A stretch of DNA of 64,000 nucleotides from Cylindrodendrum hubeiense (GCA_014621425.1 JAANBB010000091.1:1-64000), one strand, 5' to 3'. Counted from the stretch's first letter, positions 1 through 13,438 are shown. Program-made: numbers and translations. The notes: generated from the sequence alone by a model not told the origin.

Positions 1-940
1 CGAGGGGCGCGAGTATGAGTTGTGCGGGCTGGTCGCGGCGCTGCGGCTAAAGGGCCACAGGTTGCTGGAGCTGCCCGTCGGCGACGGAGGGCTCGGAGGG
101 CGGACATTGAGGGACCGGAGTGCTGAGATGGCCGAAGTGTGTTGGTAAGCGGCGGAGCCGGTGCCGGGCGTGATTGGCGGAGAGCTTAGATGCATCGAGC
201 TGGGCCGCGAGGGTGACGCTCGAGGAATGATGTCTCTGGGTTCCGGGTTGCCGACAGAGTAGAAAGGGTAGTTTCCAGACGCGTAATTGCGGACTGAAGA
301 GGCGGGCTGTGACGTCGACGTCTGATCAATTCTCCGGCAGCTGGTGGTATTATTAGCAACACGAGCGGGTTACGGGTTGCGGGTTGCGCGGGGGAGGCGA
401 ATGTGGAATGCGAAGATCCACACTCGGAAGAGGATTTGCACGTACCTGTCGGAGCAGTACAGGCCCATGTCGTCGTGAGGAATGAATTGCTTCTCGCAGG
501 TCATGCTGTAAACAAGGTTTGGAGTTAGCACAGGGTTCTCTCATGGCTCTCGCATCTGACGGTGGTGCGAAATCCCGTTCGCCGGGCGCCTGGGATGACG
601 GCATCTGCGGCCTGCCAGGGCAAAAGCAAGGAACAGACACCGGTCCACTGGGCGGGATGGACGGGACGTTGAGGCAAAGAAGAAAAAAAGACGAATTTGA
701 CGGCTGGGGCTGACGTGAGACGTACCAGAATTGAGGGAAACTCTCTCTCTCGTCCTCCCAAGATTCGCTCCATTCTCGCTCCCGTTCGCGTTGACTCCGG
801 CCCAGCTTCTGGGGAGTTTGTCTCCGAGTCATGGCGGGTCGCTTGTACTTGGAGGGATCGGTCGCGGTGACGGCTTTTCGCACGTCCGTCAGGGACGTGT
901 TGGGCAGCCCGTGGCCCGACTTCTTGCGGCTGTGATGCAT
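1..940 (-). CDS. Ecl1-type life-span regulatory factor, zinc-binding (partial, 3' end outside window)
   Basis: Three exons are visible: 726-940, 446-505 and 340 down past position 1; phases join cleanly (215 nt, 60 nt, then open). The start ATG at 940 opens with MHHSRKKSGHGLPNTSLTDV, a highly conserved N-terminus of this fungal family. The spliced centre reads FPQF-CMTCEKQ...YCSDSCRR, so the zinc-binding CxxC...CxxxC signature is assembled only by splicing: its first Cys codon spans intron 1 and the Ser before its last Cys spans intron 2. The rest is Ser/Pro-rich and probably disordered. Members of the Ecl1/2/3 family in fission yeast extend chronological life span and respond to nutrient or metal limitation; nuclear action here is inferred. 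Donors are GTACGT in both introns. The stop codon lies outside the window. Confidence 0.88.
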
Positions 941-2367
941 CGGGTTGAGGAGTAGTATGGGTATGGAATGGAAAAGGAAGAGAAGAAAGAATGAAGAGAC
1001 AAGCCGGCCTTGGGTGGCCGGGAGTAGAAGGATGATATGACTGAGAAGGTGCTTGTGGAGAGGAGGAGGAGGAGCAGAGATAAAGAGGTGCTAGTGGTTC
1101 AAGTACCACCCGGGGCTGCTGCTGGGGGCAATCGGAGCCACTGGGCGCTGGATGGATGGGCGGGCGAACGATTTTCAGTGGTTCGACTGCGGGGGGAACT
1201 TGCTTATCGCGGGCGCTAGGCTGCAGAATTCAGCGCCCCTTTGTTCCTGGCCGGGTTGAAAGAAACGGGACCTGGGGAAAAAAGGGATGCAAATTTTTTC
1301 TTGTGCTTTGTCGTGCCTGGACAAATCGAGAATGTGTGATGCCAGGGTTGATTCTTCGGGGTGGCAAATTGTGGTCGGGGCGTCTGCACATGTGCAGGGA
1401 CGAGAGGATGACAATTCCCCGACAGAGGACGTGTGGATGTTAGTGTGGGGATTGGCGGATGGCGACAGGCAAGGCGTTGGACCGAAGAAAAAAGTTGAAC
1501 TAGGACAGGAGCTGGTTTTTAGGCTTCAGGTGCGGCCGGGTTTTTGAGGGTGGCACAGGATTTAATGCCCGTTCCGGATCTCGATGAGTCGAGGGAGAGG
1601 AGCAAAAAGGCGCCAGGGAACTGACGGGAGACCAAGTCGAGGTTGCGTCACCGATCAGGCACTCGCAGGACTAGCAGATCTGCGACGTGGGGACGAGGCT
1701 GAGCTATCTCAGGTTTGGCGCCGTAGGGAGAGTGTTGGTGCTGGATAATTTAAGCGTCCGGCGGGCGTGACAGTGCTTGTGTAGCCAACTAGCCCGGCAG
1801 TGTAAGTGAGGTTGGAGGGAAACGGAGCCGGGGCGTCCTTGGTTCGAAGTGGATTGATGAGGGGTGCGGTTTTGCGGTGGTGGTTTAGCGGGCGCCGGGG
1901 GTGTGAAGCCGTTCTGCTGCGTTGTCTGGCGGCGGTCGTCGTAGTGTAGTACTAGGCGGCTGGGTTGTTTGGCGAGGAGCGGAGACTCTCGCTAACTGGA
2001 GAAAAGGGAGAGAGTGGTAAGGGGGGAGAGGAGGAAAAAAGAGGCAGGTAGTATTGGCGACGACGGGAGGTTATTGGAGCCCTTTTGACCCGACTTTGAT
2101 AGATACGCTGCCAAACTTGACCACGCGGCGAGATGGGCGAAGTCGGGGCACGCGAGACCTTTTGTACGAGATGGCTTGCCAAAAGTTGGGGCACCTGTGA
2201 CTCGACTTTGTCGTCGTGATTGAGTGAGCGAGGAGCCGAAAGCGGAGATGGTTTGCCCGCAGAAACTGGCCAATGGCTGCCCGCAATCGAGGCTACAACT
2301 ATCGGCGACGCTGGCTGCTCTGGCAAGGGGGCTTGCGTCGGTCGTCCCAGTTGGCCAGGGACACAGC

Positions 2368-2397
2368 AGGGACTGACAGGGACTGACAGGGACTGAT
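2368..2397. repeat. 10-bp tandem repeat, 3 copies
   Basis: Three consecutive copies of AGGGACTGAC-like sequence, the last ending in T. Lies in the long gene-free region. Confidence 0.8.
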
Positions 2398-2622
2398 GGA
2401 GACGGATGGAGACGTCGCAGGGAGCTGACCCTCCAACACACAGGAGGAGCAGCGGCAGCGGGCCTGGTTGGTAAAAATTTGGCGACTTCTTGTGACCGTT
2501 TTTGGTGGGCTCGTTCCCGTTGGGGATTTGCCCTGCCAGTGTAAGTGGCGTGGTGTGGTGGTAATGTGCTCCTTATGGGAACGGTGTGCGCGTGCGTAAG
2601 AGGGCGAGAGGGCGTGAGGAAG

Positions 2623-2646
2623 GTGAGCGTGAGCGTGAGCGTGAGC
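2623..2646. repeat. GTGAGC hexamer repeat, 4 copies
   Basis: Four perfect copies of GTGAGC in noncoding DNA. Confidence 0.85.
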
Positions 2647-4970
2647 CGCCTCGTGGGTGAGTGACTCTCTGAGTGTGGGCGTGTCTGACACCCGCTGACG
2701 GCGGCGTTGAGGCCGAAATAACAGCGGCAAGGCAGGCGACCGGTGTTGTAGTATGGGGGGACGGGCTGGGTTAGGTAGAGCACTAGCAGCTGAGCAGGCA
2801 GGCGCTACGATAGCGAGCAATTGGCACCGGCCAGATTGATAAGAGCTGACGGTTTCGGGTACGGTACACTTAGAGGAGGAGTACGGTGTTATTATGGGGT
2901 CCTTCGCTAGGAAGAACGACGGCTGATCGACGATGGGCGGCGATGGGCGATGGAGATCAGAGCAGGAAATTGAGGAACCACGGACCATCAATCTTGGGAC
3001 AGGTGAGGGGTGAAGGCAGATTGCTCTGGGGATGGGGAAGCTCAGCTCTTGTATGTTTTACGCACCAGGGCCGGCCGAGCAATGGATGGAATGGCATGGG
3101 GATAAAACCAGCAAGCCAGAAGCAGCGAATGGCCAAGAGCTGGAGCGGCGGACGAGCGAACCAGGGAATATGCAGCCAGCTCGAGGTCGCAGTGGTGTAC
3201 AGTACGGAGGTACCATGGCCTTCCGGCATGTACGAATGCCTGGGGCTAGTAGGGGCCTTGTTCATAGGCAGGCCTTGTTCATAGCACACCGCAGTAGCAT
3301 GTCCCGGAGAGGGGAGCGAATCTCGTCATCACCCATGGGCCATGAGGGGATCCCGCATGGAAGCCCTGGGAAGCTGGGCGCCAGAGGGACCTCGATGGTA
3401 CAACGGCCAAATCAACCAAGGTGCCTGGCTGACTGGCGGCGAGCTGTGCTGAGCTGTGCTTGTGCCGGGCTGCGGACGTCGCGCGTGCAGGGCTTTGTCC
3501 ATCCCGATCGGAGCTAGCATCACGGACACTGTCAGGCACGCACCCATCCCAGCAGCAACTCGTCCTCGTCGAGCTGTCCCCAGCAAGGTGGTTTGGGGGG
3601 CGTGCGGATAGGCGTGAGACGAAGGGGGGGAGCGTCCAGTCAACGGGCTGCGACGTGCAGCGACGGTGGGTTCATGAGGGGGAGGGTTGCAGGAGCGAGA
3701 GCGTGCGAGAGCGTGTGGGAGGCTCGGATGGCTAAAAGTGGCGGCGAGAGGAGGGGGAGGGTGAGGAGGGGGGTGGCCAGGTGACGGGATGGCGATGGAT
3801 TGGACGGGGTCGTGACACTGATGGCACAATTGCTGGGTGGTACGGATGGATGCAGATACCTGGTGCAGATTCTGTACCTGGTGCAGACACCTGGTGCGGA
3901 CAGGCAGAAAGCTGTGTAGATGATGCAGTGGTTTCGCCGTGAAGCAAGCCAACGAGTCCATCCAGGTGGAATTGCCATGCACGGAGTGGTCCAGGGCAAC
4001 CCCAGAGCAACCCAGAGAACCCATAGAACCCAGAGCAGCCCGTCGACATGGACAAATGGCGGATCTGTACGGATGCACGACCGACGGAGCCAAGGCCCGA
4101 CGTACAGACGTGCTAGCTACGGACAGAGGTGCACGAGTACTACGTACAGGCACCCAATTTTCCATTCTCCTTCCTCTCTGCCCTTGGTGAGCCCCCGGCC
4201 GGGAGTTCCCCACCAGATACGGGGCGTCCCCACTGAACCGTCCACTGGGGAGGGGCCACTTTACTGGGACTGGGGGGGGCCTCGCTGGGGGCCAAGTAGC
4301 GGACAGCGGCTGGGCGCTGGGCCACTGGGCGCTGCTCGTCTCATCCACCCCGCCGAGCACGTTTCGCCGCGTCGCTGTGCGTGTTGCTGGCCCATTCTTG
4401 CGTCTTGCGAAGCCATTACGCCAACGAAACTCTGTCGACCACCCGCCGCCCGCTCCCCGTCGGCGGCCCGTTTCTTTCTTCCGGCCGGCCGGGCCCCTCG
4501 GGAGAAGGAGAAGCCAGCGAGCGACGCTGTCATTGATGAGATGTGAGAGCTTTGCTGCGAGGTGCGAGCTTCGTTCCCACCGGAGCTCCGCCCAGCCAGC
4601 TAGAGCATGCCGGATGCTCGCTCGTGCTTCCATCGGAGCCTTTCACGACCTACCGCTGCCGGGCTCGGGGCATGTGGAGTTGGGATTGGATCGTGGTGCT
4701 GGCCGTCATGCAACCGAGTTTGTTTAGTGACGTCCTCAGCGAGGACGCTCGCTCGGAGAGCGCACCCGGACGACATGGCTGGCAGAACGACGAGAGACGT
4801 GCCATGGATTGCGTCGGATTGCGTCGCTCGACATGGCTCAGCAAGGTGCCCTCTCTGTCGGAAGACGAGCAGCGGCACTACCAACCACCACCGCCAAACT
4901 AACTGCATGGACCGACGAGGCATCTGAGACGATACACCACCGCACCAATATCCGCACATTGCCTTTGGTC

Positions 4971-5040
4971 ACAGACACAGACACGGACACAGACACGGAC
5001 ACAATCACAGTCACAGACACAGGCACAGGCACAGACGCAG
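4971..5040. repeat. ACAGAC/ACGGAC-type hexamer tract
   Basis: About eleven imperfect hexamers of the form CACAGA/CACGGA/CACAGG. It produces artefactual Thr/Asp repeats in open frames. Confidence 0.8.
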
Positions 5041-6393
5041 ATCCGGAAAACACAAGCACGCCCGATTCCTCAAGGCCCTCATTCCACTCGTCTCTCAAGG
5101 TTTCTGTCACATCCCAAAACAAGCCCCCCCCTACCCTCGTGTGGCTGGCCTATCCATGCCATGTTGCTGCTGCTGCACTGCACGATGTCTCCATCCTCTC
5201 CATTTTGCCTGTGCGCTCTTGCATCGTCGATGAGGAAAACCCCCACCATGCCCGGGGCGGAGCCGGGGTTTGGCATGCCTCATGCTCACGCTCACGCTCA
5301 TGCTATGTTCCATTGCGCATTGCGGCTGTCGGGTTGCGAGTTGCGGGACTCCGCTCAGATCATTCTCTTCTCGCTCAATTCCCCTCTCCATCTCGCTCAA
5401 TCGGCCTCATTTGCCTGTCCACGTTTCCGTCCTCCTCGGCTCGTCAGGTCCTAGTGTAACATTGTAGACTAACAGCAGCCGTGGTTCTTCTAGCTCTCCC
5501 CCGCTCATTCACCTACCTCCCTTGATGGCACAACCACGGCTACAGGTGAGGTCGCTAGTTTATCTCCCGGCGTCAATGGGTTGCGGGGTTGGACCTGGAG
5601 TTGGGCAAGCGGAGGGGCCAAGGCGCCGACGCCCGCTACACCCCGGACAAGGGCAAGACACCAGGAAGACGCCGGCTCGGCCGCGAACTCGAATCCGACA
5701 AGGAAGCAGAGGCAAGCGATTCATCTGAGTCAAGCGAGGGCCATGGCCTCTGTTGGTGCTGTCGGAACCCCGTCACTCACTTGGACGCCCGCTCCATTCC
5801 TCGGTCCACCGGCGATAGTTGCCCCGGGCACCTTGGGTGCTCTCAGGTCATGCATGGACGTGACAGGGCCGTCCCGTAGGTGTAGGTAGGTCTTGTCCTG
5901 TGAAGGTAGGACGATACGACGATACGACACAGCACGACGCGATAGACATGCGATAGGTAGCTTTCTGGAGGAGGTCCGAGACCCTACAGCAGCAGCAGCC
6001 AGCAGCGGCAAACAACACCCTGGCGGTTGGGACGTGGACTATTCCAACGCGAGCGGCCAGGCAAGCATCAGGGTCGCCGTGGGGCGACTTACGGGGTGGG
6101 GGTCGCCTCAGTCTTGGATGTCTGGGGTCAGTCCATCTGTACATGATCCCTACCTTAGCTACGCAATCCTCCAAGCCGAGGGCTATTTTGTCTCCCGCCA
6201 ATCTGGGGCAGGTGACAGACGACGAATGGTACATATGATGTACAGATTGTATCCGTACAGACGATTGGGATCAAGGACGCTGCTCCAGCCATCACGGTTG
6301 GTGGCTTCTGGGTGATCTGCAGGCCCCAGGTGATGTGCGGCTCCGGTTCGGGATTGCCAGGTTTGGATGTAACATGCTGCTGCGTATGGCATC

Positions 6394-6449
6394 AATCCCA
6401 TGGTATCCATCCCATGGTATCCATCCCATGGTATCCATCCCATGGTATC
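6394..6449. repeat. 14-bp minisatellite with CCATGG core, 4 copies
   Basis: Four almost perfect copies of CATCCCATGGTATC; the first differs at its first base. Each copy carries the palindrome CCATGG, and a fifth CCATGG follows about 10 bp later. Confidence 0.9.
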
Positions 6450-9400
6450 TGGCCCATGGCAGCCAAGCATGCCGTGGTATCGAGGCCTGCACCTCCCGAC
6501 TTTGTTCCCATCGAGGTTCAAATCCCCACGCCGTGGAGCGATGATGCCCATGCAGGATGCGCCGCCGACGACAGCGTGCTTGACAGAGTCGCATCAACCC
6601 ACGAGGGTGGAAGCGGCGTAGAAGCTGGAAAGCTTGGAATCATGGCGGATGCGAAAATTGGAATTGTACAATTGTACAACTAGGGAGAGGGGGGGGCGCG
6701 TGTCCATCAACGTCGTCGCCTTGGGTCTAGACGGAGGTACCTAGTGAAAGTATCTCGATGTCCAATTTAGGACGACGCTGACTTCTCACACGCTTTGGAT
6801 CTCATAGCGAGGTGTCTCCATTTTTCTCACCTTGAGAAGCAAGCGGACCACTTGCGGCTCGGGGGCAGCCCACGGTTTAATTGGGAGCTATGCAAACTGG
6901 AGCCGCGGGGGGCACGCAATGGAGAACGGGCCGCCTTTGGACGGACTCATACTCCATACTAAATGAAACGAAATGATATGATATGAGGGCACGTCCGTGG
7001 TGGAAAGAAAAAAAAATTCTCCTGATGGGGCGCGGCCTCGTGGAAGAGAGGGGTGAGCCGCAATGGTCCAAATCACATCATCAGTGCTCAGTCTTACGAG
7101 CCAATCGATTTGACACGCTGGCTAGCTTCGGATATCCGCGGTGCAAGGGAGACAAGAAAGAAAAAAAAGGGTTGTCCAGATATCGACGATGACACGGGAA
7201 GAGGCCAATCCCAGGGTCGGTGTTGTTCACGACAACAAAAGGTCAAAACGATGCCCACGTTGGCGGTTACGCGTGCATCAAAAAGACCCTGAAATGGGGG
7301 ATTGGGAGGCGCTGAATGGAGGGGAACTATTCGACCCCCGTGGGCTGGGCTTGATCCGGGCTGGGCTGAACCTGGATGGTGGGAGGGCGCTGAGGGCTGT
7401 GGATGGGTGGTTGATTATTCGATTATACTCAATTCATCCAGCTGTGCATGGCGTGGACCAATCCGCGAGACGCGGCGCTCCCATCCAGGGAGGAGGCCCT
7501 TGGAGGGAGGGCCTCGATAATGTCGAGATGGTGGTGGCATGGGGTGGTCAGCAGCCTCTTCGGAACAGGTCGAGTTCCCATCTGTACAAGCACCGAGGAC
7601 CTAGGCGATCTGGACTAGCCCTAGGCGGCCCATGCGACACAACGCAGCGCTGGAGATAAGGATGCGGACGAGGGCGACGACGAGGTGTGCGCGAGACGCA
7701 GCGCCGGCGACGCGCCATACCCGCCGTATTGTGCCATGCTATCGCTGCGGCGTCGCATCCCGTCGCATCGTCGCATCGTCGATGCTCTGTCTCATCTCCT
7801 CACTCGGTCCTTGTCCGGACGGTGCCTCGGTGGCCGTGGCGGAGGGAGGGTTCGGGACGAGTAGCGCTGATGGGCGTCTGGAGGGTCCCGATGCTGCAGG
7901 AACATGCTGCCCGGGGGCCTCGTGTTATTCGTCACTCGTTGACGTCTTCTTATCACGTTTCCTCATGCCTCGCCCGCCCTTATCGTGATTTGCGGGCTCC
8001 GCTGCCCCTGCCGCCGTGGATCCTCAACTCCATCCGCCGCCGTCCATGGCGCATCCAGGCGCATCGCTCCCAAAGCTCCCAAGACTCCCGAGCCTCCATC
8101 CACGGACAAACCGCCGCCGACCCACCCCTTCCGCGTCCTGCCGACCACCGCTGCCACATCCCACGGCCACGGCGGGGGGGAGGCTTGGCCTGGAGGGGCT
8201 TGGGGGGGGCTTCTAAATCCATCCTGGCGGCGTACGCGCGGGATGATGGCCTCTATCAGCAGCATACGCGCGGGACACACTGACGCTGGGAACAGGGACC
8301 CTTCTTGCACTATCTAGCCTGCCTGGTCCCTTGTTTGCGGGGCCAAGCCGCTGCCGAACTGCAAGAAACTGCAGACATGGTGCCAGGTCCCGCGTGTGAG
8401 TGGCCTCTCTGACATGTATCTCTCACATGTAGCTCTCACATGTAGACCTGGAGCTTCAGCTCTCCCGTCAAACATCAGACCTCTTGCTTGCATCCGTCCC
8501 CATGCCTCTCTCGTGTCTTGGGTTTCGGCCCAAGCCCCTCAAGTCCCTCATGTCCCTTAAGTCCCCTCCCCCCCGTCTCTCCTGCACGCTTATCGCCTTT
8601 CCCGTTGCGATTGTCGTCTCCTCACTTCTCTCCATCTGGCTGGTCGATCCGCTAATAGAAGCCGGCCTCGTGACCCCTTATCTCGCCCTGCGGCCTCTCA
8701 CCTCCCAGCTCAGCTTTGCCTGCCGGAGACAACTACAGCGTCTGGCTGCCACGATTGCAGCTGCATCAACCACTACACCATTACAGCCCAGTGACGTGGG
8801 TGTTCACGGCTCGTTCGTTCTCCTCCCACCATCTCCCACCATCTCCCACCACTACGGACATCTTCCCGCCTCCATCTACCCGCTGCATGTCCCACTATCC
8901 ACTCTCCACGCTCCACGCTTCGACCTCCGCGTTCCATGCCGGCCTAGATTCGGACATGCACCGCAATCCCGGGTTCTTATCAGCCTTTCCACCTGTGAAC
9001 CTTCGCTTTATCGTGCCTCTCGCCTCTCGCCTCTCGCCTCCCTCGTCGATCTCTCGTTGTTACGGGGTCGCCCTCGGTCAACCCGAGCTGATAGGCATTC
9101 CGTCGGACTAGAATCAGGAAGCGTGATATCATCAGATGAGCTATCTTCTGCGTCAATGCCACCTCTGGTGTCACATGGGCGTAACTATCATGGTGCCCAA
9201 CAACACCATCATGGCATCATCGTATCTTGGCTTCACCGCAACTAGCCGCTTGCTGATGCTGCTCTCACCGACGGCACTCAACTCTCCCTCACCCTCTCCC
9301 TCTCCCTCGTAGCCGTCACACCATTCTCTGCAGGCATTCGAACATTCCATGGGGCGAGATCGGCCCTGCAGCTTACCCCAGAGAAAACACAGGCTAAGGG

Positions 9401-10702
9401 ACCCGTTGCGGCAGCTATGCTATTGCATCATTTGCTGCGGCTCTGTTGACGTCTATCGCGGGGTCCTGGGGCTGTTCCTGAGCGTGGAGCCGCATTGCGT
9501 CAGTTGAAGCTGCGATTGCGCACCTCGCTTAGCATCAAAGCGCAGGCTCATAGTGTTTGACGAACTTTATGAGGCAGCTGTTATAATTACCGTGATTCTT
9601 TTTTTGCCATGCCGGAGTTTCAAAAGTAGAGTTGTGTGTTGTCGCGATGTTCTCGACAGCATCCTATCAGGCCCAGTGGTGGAATCAGACGCCAATAACT
9701 CGCCGCCTTTTCTTGCTATCCTCGATGTGTCAATTACACTCGTAGAATAAGGTATAATGTAGGGGGACTGCATTCTCTGGTCGACACAATTCAATCTCTA
9801 ATGGCGTCTTATGAGTGATTGCCAAACGCCATAAAGAAGCTCTTCGCGCCATATGGTGATGCACCAAGTAGACTTCAACTTACACATACATGTACCTCCT
9901 TGCGCGAAGCAACCCTCCAATGCCAAACCCTGGACTTATCCGGAGTCTGGACCGAATCTTTGACGCACCCCGTGCACGACTTGCAAACAGCCTTGTTCTC
10001 TCACTTGAAACCCTGGGCTGATCATAACAAGCCACCAACACACCCCATCTGCGGGATCCCTGTCTTCGCTGGAACACTATTACCATAAGTGATCGCGATA
10101 CTATCCCCCTCGATGGTGAATTAGCCTTCCCCGCATAAGGCGATGACGTGCCTGACGCGGAAACCGCATGTCCCGCAGTGACTCTGCGTCCTCAACGCCT
10201 CACATCCTGAGCTTATTACAGAACGCCAAATGCAGATGGCATGATGTGATGGGCATTCGTCTCATCAAAATTGGAGACGAAGACGATGAGGACATACAGC
10301 TTGGAACATTGTGAACGAGGCATTGAGAGTCCCAAGAAAGACTTTTTGTTCATATCCTTGGCCGTGAGGGGAAGTGATCCCGTGCTAACTAATTACTCAC
10401 ATCCCTTCCGGGCTATTCCGAAGAGCGCGCTGCTACACTCGCCGTACATTATTGCATCTATGTGTGCAGATCAAAAACAAGACCTGGCTTGCAAGGAGGG
10501 AACAAGCCCAGGTTGTATAGATACCAATCCTGATGCCCGATAACGAGAACATCCCTGCGAGAACGCTGAATTTCCTACTCCAGTACTCCATATCTTTCCT
10601 TCCCCTGTGAAGGCATTCTCCAGTAAGTTGAAGATTTGAGCATCAAGCTCATAAAAAGTACAAAAGAAAAACATCAAAACATCTTCCGTAAACCAAGGCT
10701 AA

Positions 10703-12880
10703 TCACGGGTGATAGTACGTTTGATGAGGACCGTTGCCCCCGCCTTGCGCGACCCTCTCTGCCTCAGTGGCCAGCTCCTGAGGTGTCCGTGAAGGTGAAT
10801 AGCCCTGGTCATACTTCGGTATATGTGACTGGCTGTGCTCGTATTGAGGGCTTCCAGTCGGCGAGCGGTTGTGATCCATGGCGATCGCAGGGTGCTCCAT
10901 CATAGCGACTTGGGGAACCCATACGTTGCCGTGCGCGTCGTATTTGGGCTCCGCAGTGCCCGGTGTCTCGGCGTACGGTGACACATGTGGCAAGTCGTTT
11001 GTCTCGGTAGGCAGCTCTACCGGCGGTGCGGGCGGCTGGGCATTGGACTGGACGGTATGGGGGCGGGAGGAGTGGAAAGGCGGCGGGCTCGCCGTGTTGA
11101 AGTGGGAGGATCCGGGACTCCAGGGGCCCTGCGAGAAGTGGGAGCTGGTCTGGGCTGGGTGATAGTCGTAGGTCTGGTTCATCATGGGTTGTTCCGAGTT
11201 GGTGGTCTTGCGGCCACGATGTCGTCGAAAGAGGAACCATGCACCGACGAGTCCGAGGATGGCTACAGCACCACCGCCAACTCCAATACCGATAATAGCT
11301 CCGGTTGAAAGACTCGTCGAGTCTTTGTCGTCGTCCTCATCACCAGTGCTCGTCGCCGTCGAGTTGCCCCCAACATCTCGGGTGGCAGACCTCACAGCAA
11401 CCTCAGCCTTACGCGTCATAAGAACCTTGAGATCCTGATGAGAGAACCCATCGGCCGGTGCCGTCTTGCTTGCTCCACCAGTCGACTTGCCACCCACGAC
11501 GGAGAGGATGTCCGTCGGGACTACGTACTTGGTCTTGTCGGGCTCCCACAGGGCCCACGGCGAGTTGTCGTCATTCTGTTTGCCCAAGTCCATGTTGTGC
11601 AGGCCCCATTGCTCCTCCGAGTCACAGTCGTTGGTTAAGGGGAAGAAACCGCCGTGGATAATCATCTGGGCTTCGTTGACGACGTTGCATGACAAGCTGT
11701 GGTGGGGGAAGGCGCCCGTCTCGTTACTGTCGGTCGGGTATATTTTGACCCAAGTGAAGGTGGGAAGCGTCAGGGCATAGACGTCGTCGAAGCCGGAGCT
11801 GCCGTCCGCTTCGCCAAGTCCACCATACAGGTAGCTGGAACAAGGTTAGTCAATCTTCATCGTCGAGAGAGCGAGAAAAACATACATGTTGTATGACGAC
11901 TGGTCATCGACCCAAGTCGCTCCCGCACAAAACCGACGTCGCATCTCAGGGACATCGCCCGTGGCGTTCTGCACGTAACTCTTGCCACTGAGAACATCAT
12001 AAATCATGATCTCCTCCATCGGCTGGCCCTCCCAGGTCCCATTGCCAGTTCCACGGATTCCTCCAAAGTAGACGATCAAGCCTCCGTCGCCGGCGGGGAG
12101 ATAAACCATGACGCCTTCTGCCCGGCCAATGTCATCCGGTCCGGTTGTGTTCGACCAGCTGTTGGTGTCCATGTCGTATTTCAACATGTAGGATGTTGGG
12201 ATTCCGGGGGCATCGCCCCAATTCGGGTCCGTGGCGCCGTTCATCCAGCCGCCGTAGTAGTATCCCTCGCCGCGACTCGAGATGGAGAGGCCGGCACCGT
12301 AGCTGAGGCCCATGATGTCGGTGGAACGGGGCGATCCATAGTTGTCCCAGTAGTCGTTGATGACGTCGTAAGCGTAGAGATCGAAGGACCAAGGCGTCTC
12401 GCCGTAGAATTCGCCGCCGAAGAGATAGATTCGCTTGTTGACGTCGTCGGGCCAAAAGATACCACCATTCACACTAGGGATAGTCGAGTTCTTGCTGAGA
12501 TTGGCGTGGGGCGGTGACATGCCGGAGCTGGCGACGACGCTCAAATCATGATAGATCAAGTAGGGGTCTGGAGTTCCAAGGTGTTAGCGGACATGGTCTT
12601 CACGCGTTGGGCGTCGGTCACTGCTCCGGGCCGAATCTGCGATGGGGGTCGGCGTTGACATACTGGTGACGTTCTCGGGATTCTCTGAGCCGCTGTAGGT
12701 GATCAATCCGCCGTCGATGTAGAGCTTGTCGTCGATGACGGCAGTTTGGTGACCCCATCGCCGACAAAAGTCGCTTATGGGGTCTCGCTGCTGAACGGTG
12801 ACTCCAACATAGCAAGCCAGCAACACCAGGCTCAGTAGGTGTTCCCGTGCTTGGCTGGTCCGTGAAAGAGAGGTCCGCAT
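10703..12880 (-). CDS. Kelch-repeat plasma-membrane/cell-wall protein with single transmembrane segment
   Basis: Three exons, 12664-12880, 11886-12567 and 10703-11834, join in phase to 676 residues. The start ATG at 12880 gives a hydrophobic signal peptide (LLSLVLLACYVGV) followed by DPISDFCRRWGHQTAVIDDK, the usual beginning of a fungal family of extracellular kelch beta-propellers. Kelch-like blades follow (YIDGG, YLFGG, YYGGW, YFGGI, YLYGG). A Ser/Thr/Asp-rich spacer leads into a membrane segment at about residues 478-502 (GAIIGIGVGGGAVAILGLVG), then RRHRGRK and a Pro/His-rich tail of about 170 residues. Topology is therefore propeller outside, tail inside. Intron donors are GTATGT in both cases. 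Function in cell-surface sensing or adhesion is inferred only. An upstream open frame to 13069 is in the same frame but would bury the signal peptide, so 12880 is preferred. Confidence 0.9.
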
Positions 12881-13153
12881 TCTGGCTGGCACCGAGATGG
12901 TGTACGCATGCCCTCCGAGTCGGGCACCGGATAGGAGGCGGGCGCGCGTGGTCGACGAACCGTCAAAGTCGGGTGTAAGAGGCCGGTGGGATGGGACAAA
13001 CGAACGTTTCGGCACGACGACAGTTGTTCGGCGAGGAATAACGAGAGAGAGAGACAATGAGGGAACCACGTTGTCCAGGCGTCAGGTGTCAAAGCAAGGT
13101 GTCAAAGCATAAGCAGCGATGAAAGCGAGTGTGGGCTGGGATCAGAGCATGGA

Positions 13154-13189
13154 TGGCCTGGGTGGCCTGGGTGGCCTGGGAGGCCCGGG
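13154..13189. repeat. 9-bp TGGCCTGGG repeat, 3-4 copies
   Basis: Three perfect TGGCCTGGG units followed by one degenerate unit (AGGCCCGGG). Confidence 0.85.
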
Positions 13190-13373
13190 AGGCAGCGCAA
13201 ACGGTAACTTAGATGAAGTGGCGGAGGCGGAATCCGGGGCTGACTATGTCTGTGGTCCAGACTCCCGCCAGCCCAAGCCCTGGAAGGCTGCTGCTCCACA
13301 GTGCGTGCTATGTGTTTGTAGTGTGTAGCAGCGGTACCTCCGTAGCGGCCAGGCCAGCAGTGGGCTGCGCGGT

Positions 13374-13438
13374 AGACTGCACCGTACACAGTACCCAGTC
13401 GACTGCACCGTACACGGTCGACTGCACCGTACTATGTC
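13374..13438. repeat. GACTGCACCGTAC repeat, 3 copies
   Basis: Three copies of GACTGCACCGTAC separated by short spacers, each spacer ending in a GTC that runs into the next copy or into the flank. Confidence 0.8.

Larger units (their letters stand above)
941..10702. other. 9.8-kb gene-free, GC-rich intergenic region
   Basis: I find no credible gene between the start of the Ecl1-type gene and the end of the kelch gene. Open frames of up to 434 codons exist but are Arg/Pro/Ser/Ala-rich, overlap equally long frames on the other strand and have no domain. Several short tandem repeats lie in it (listed separately). It may hold a long 5' leader and regulatory DNA of the Ecl1-type gene, or noncoding transcripts; the sequence alone does not say. 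Confidence 0.55.

Noticed and set aside
3329..4633. 434-codon minus-strand open frame
   Set aside because: Arg/Pro/Ala/Ser-rich with no domain, overlapped by long frames on the other strand; high GC content explains the lack of stops.
5589..5879. Short frame with GKTPGRRRLGRELESDKEAE, protein-like for about 45 residues
   Set aside because: Too short, no supporting exons before or after, and neighbouring frames are equally open. Noted as the best coding-like patch of the gene-free region.
8484..9245. 253-codon plus-strand open frame
   Set aside because: Ser/Leu/Pro-rich from CT-rich repeats such as TCTCCCACCA; no coherent protein pattern, no splice or family support.
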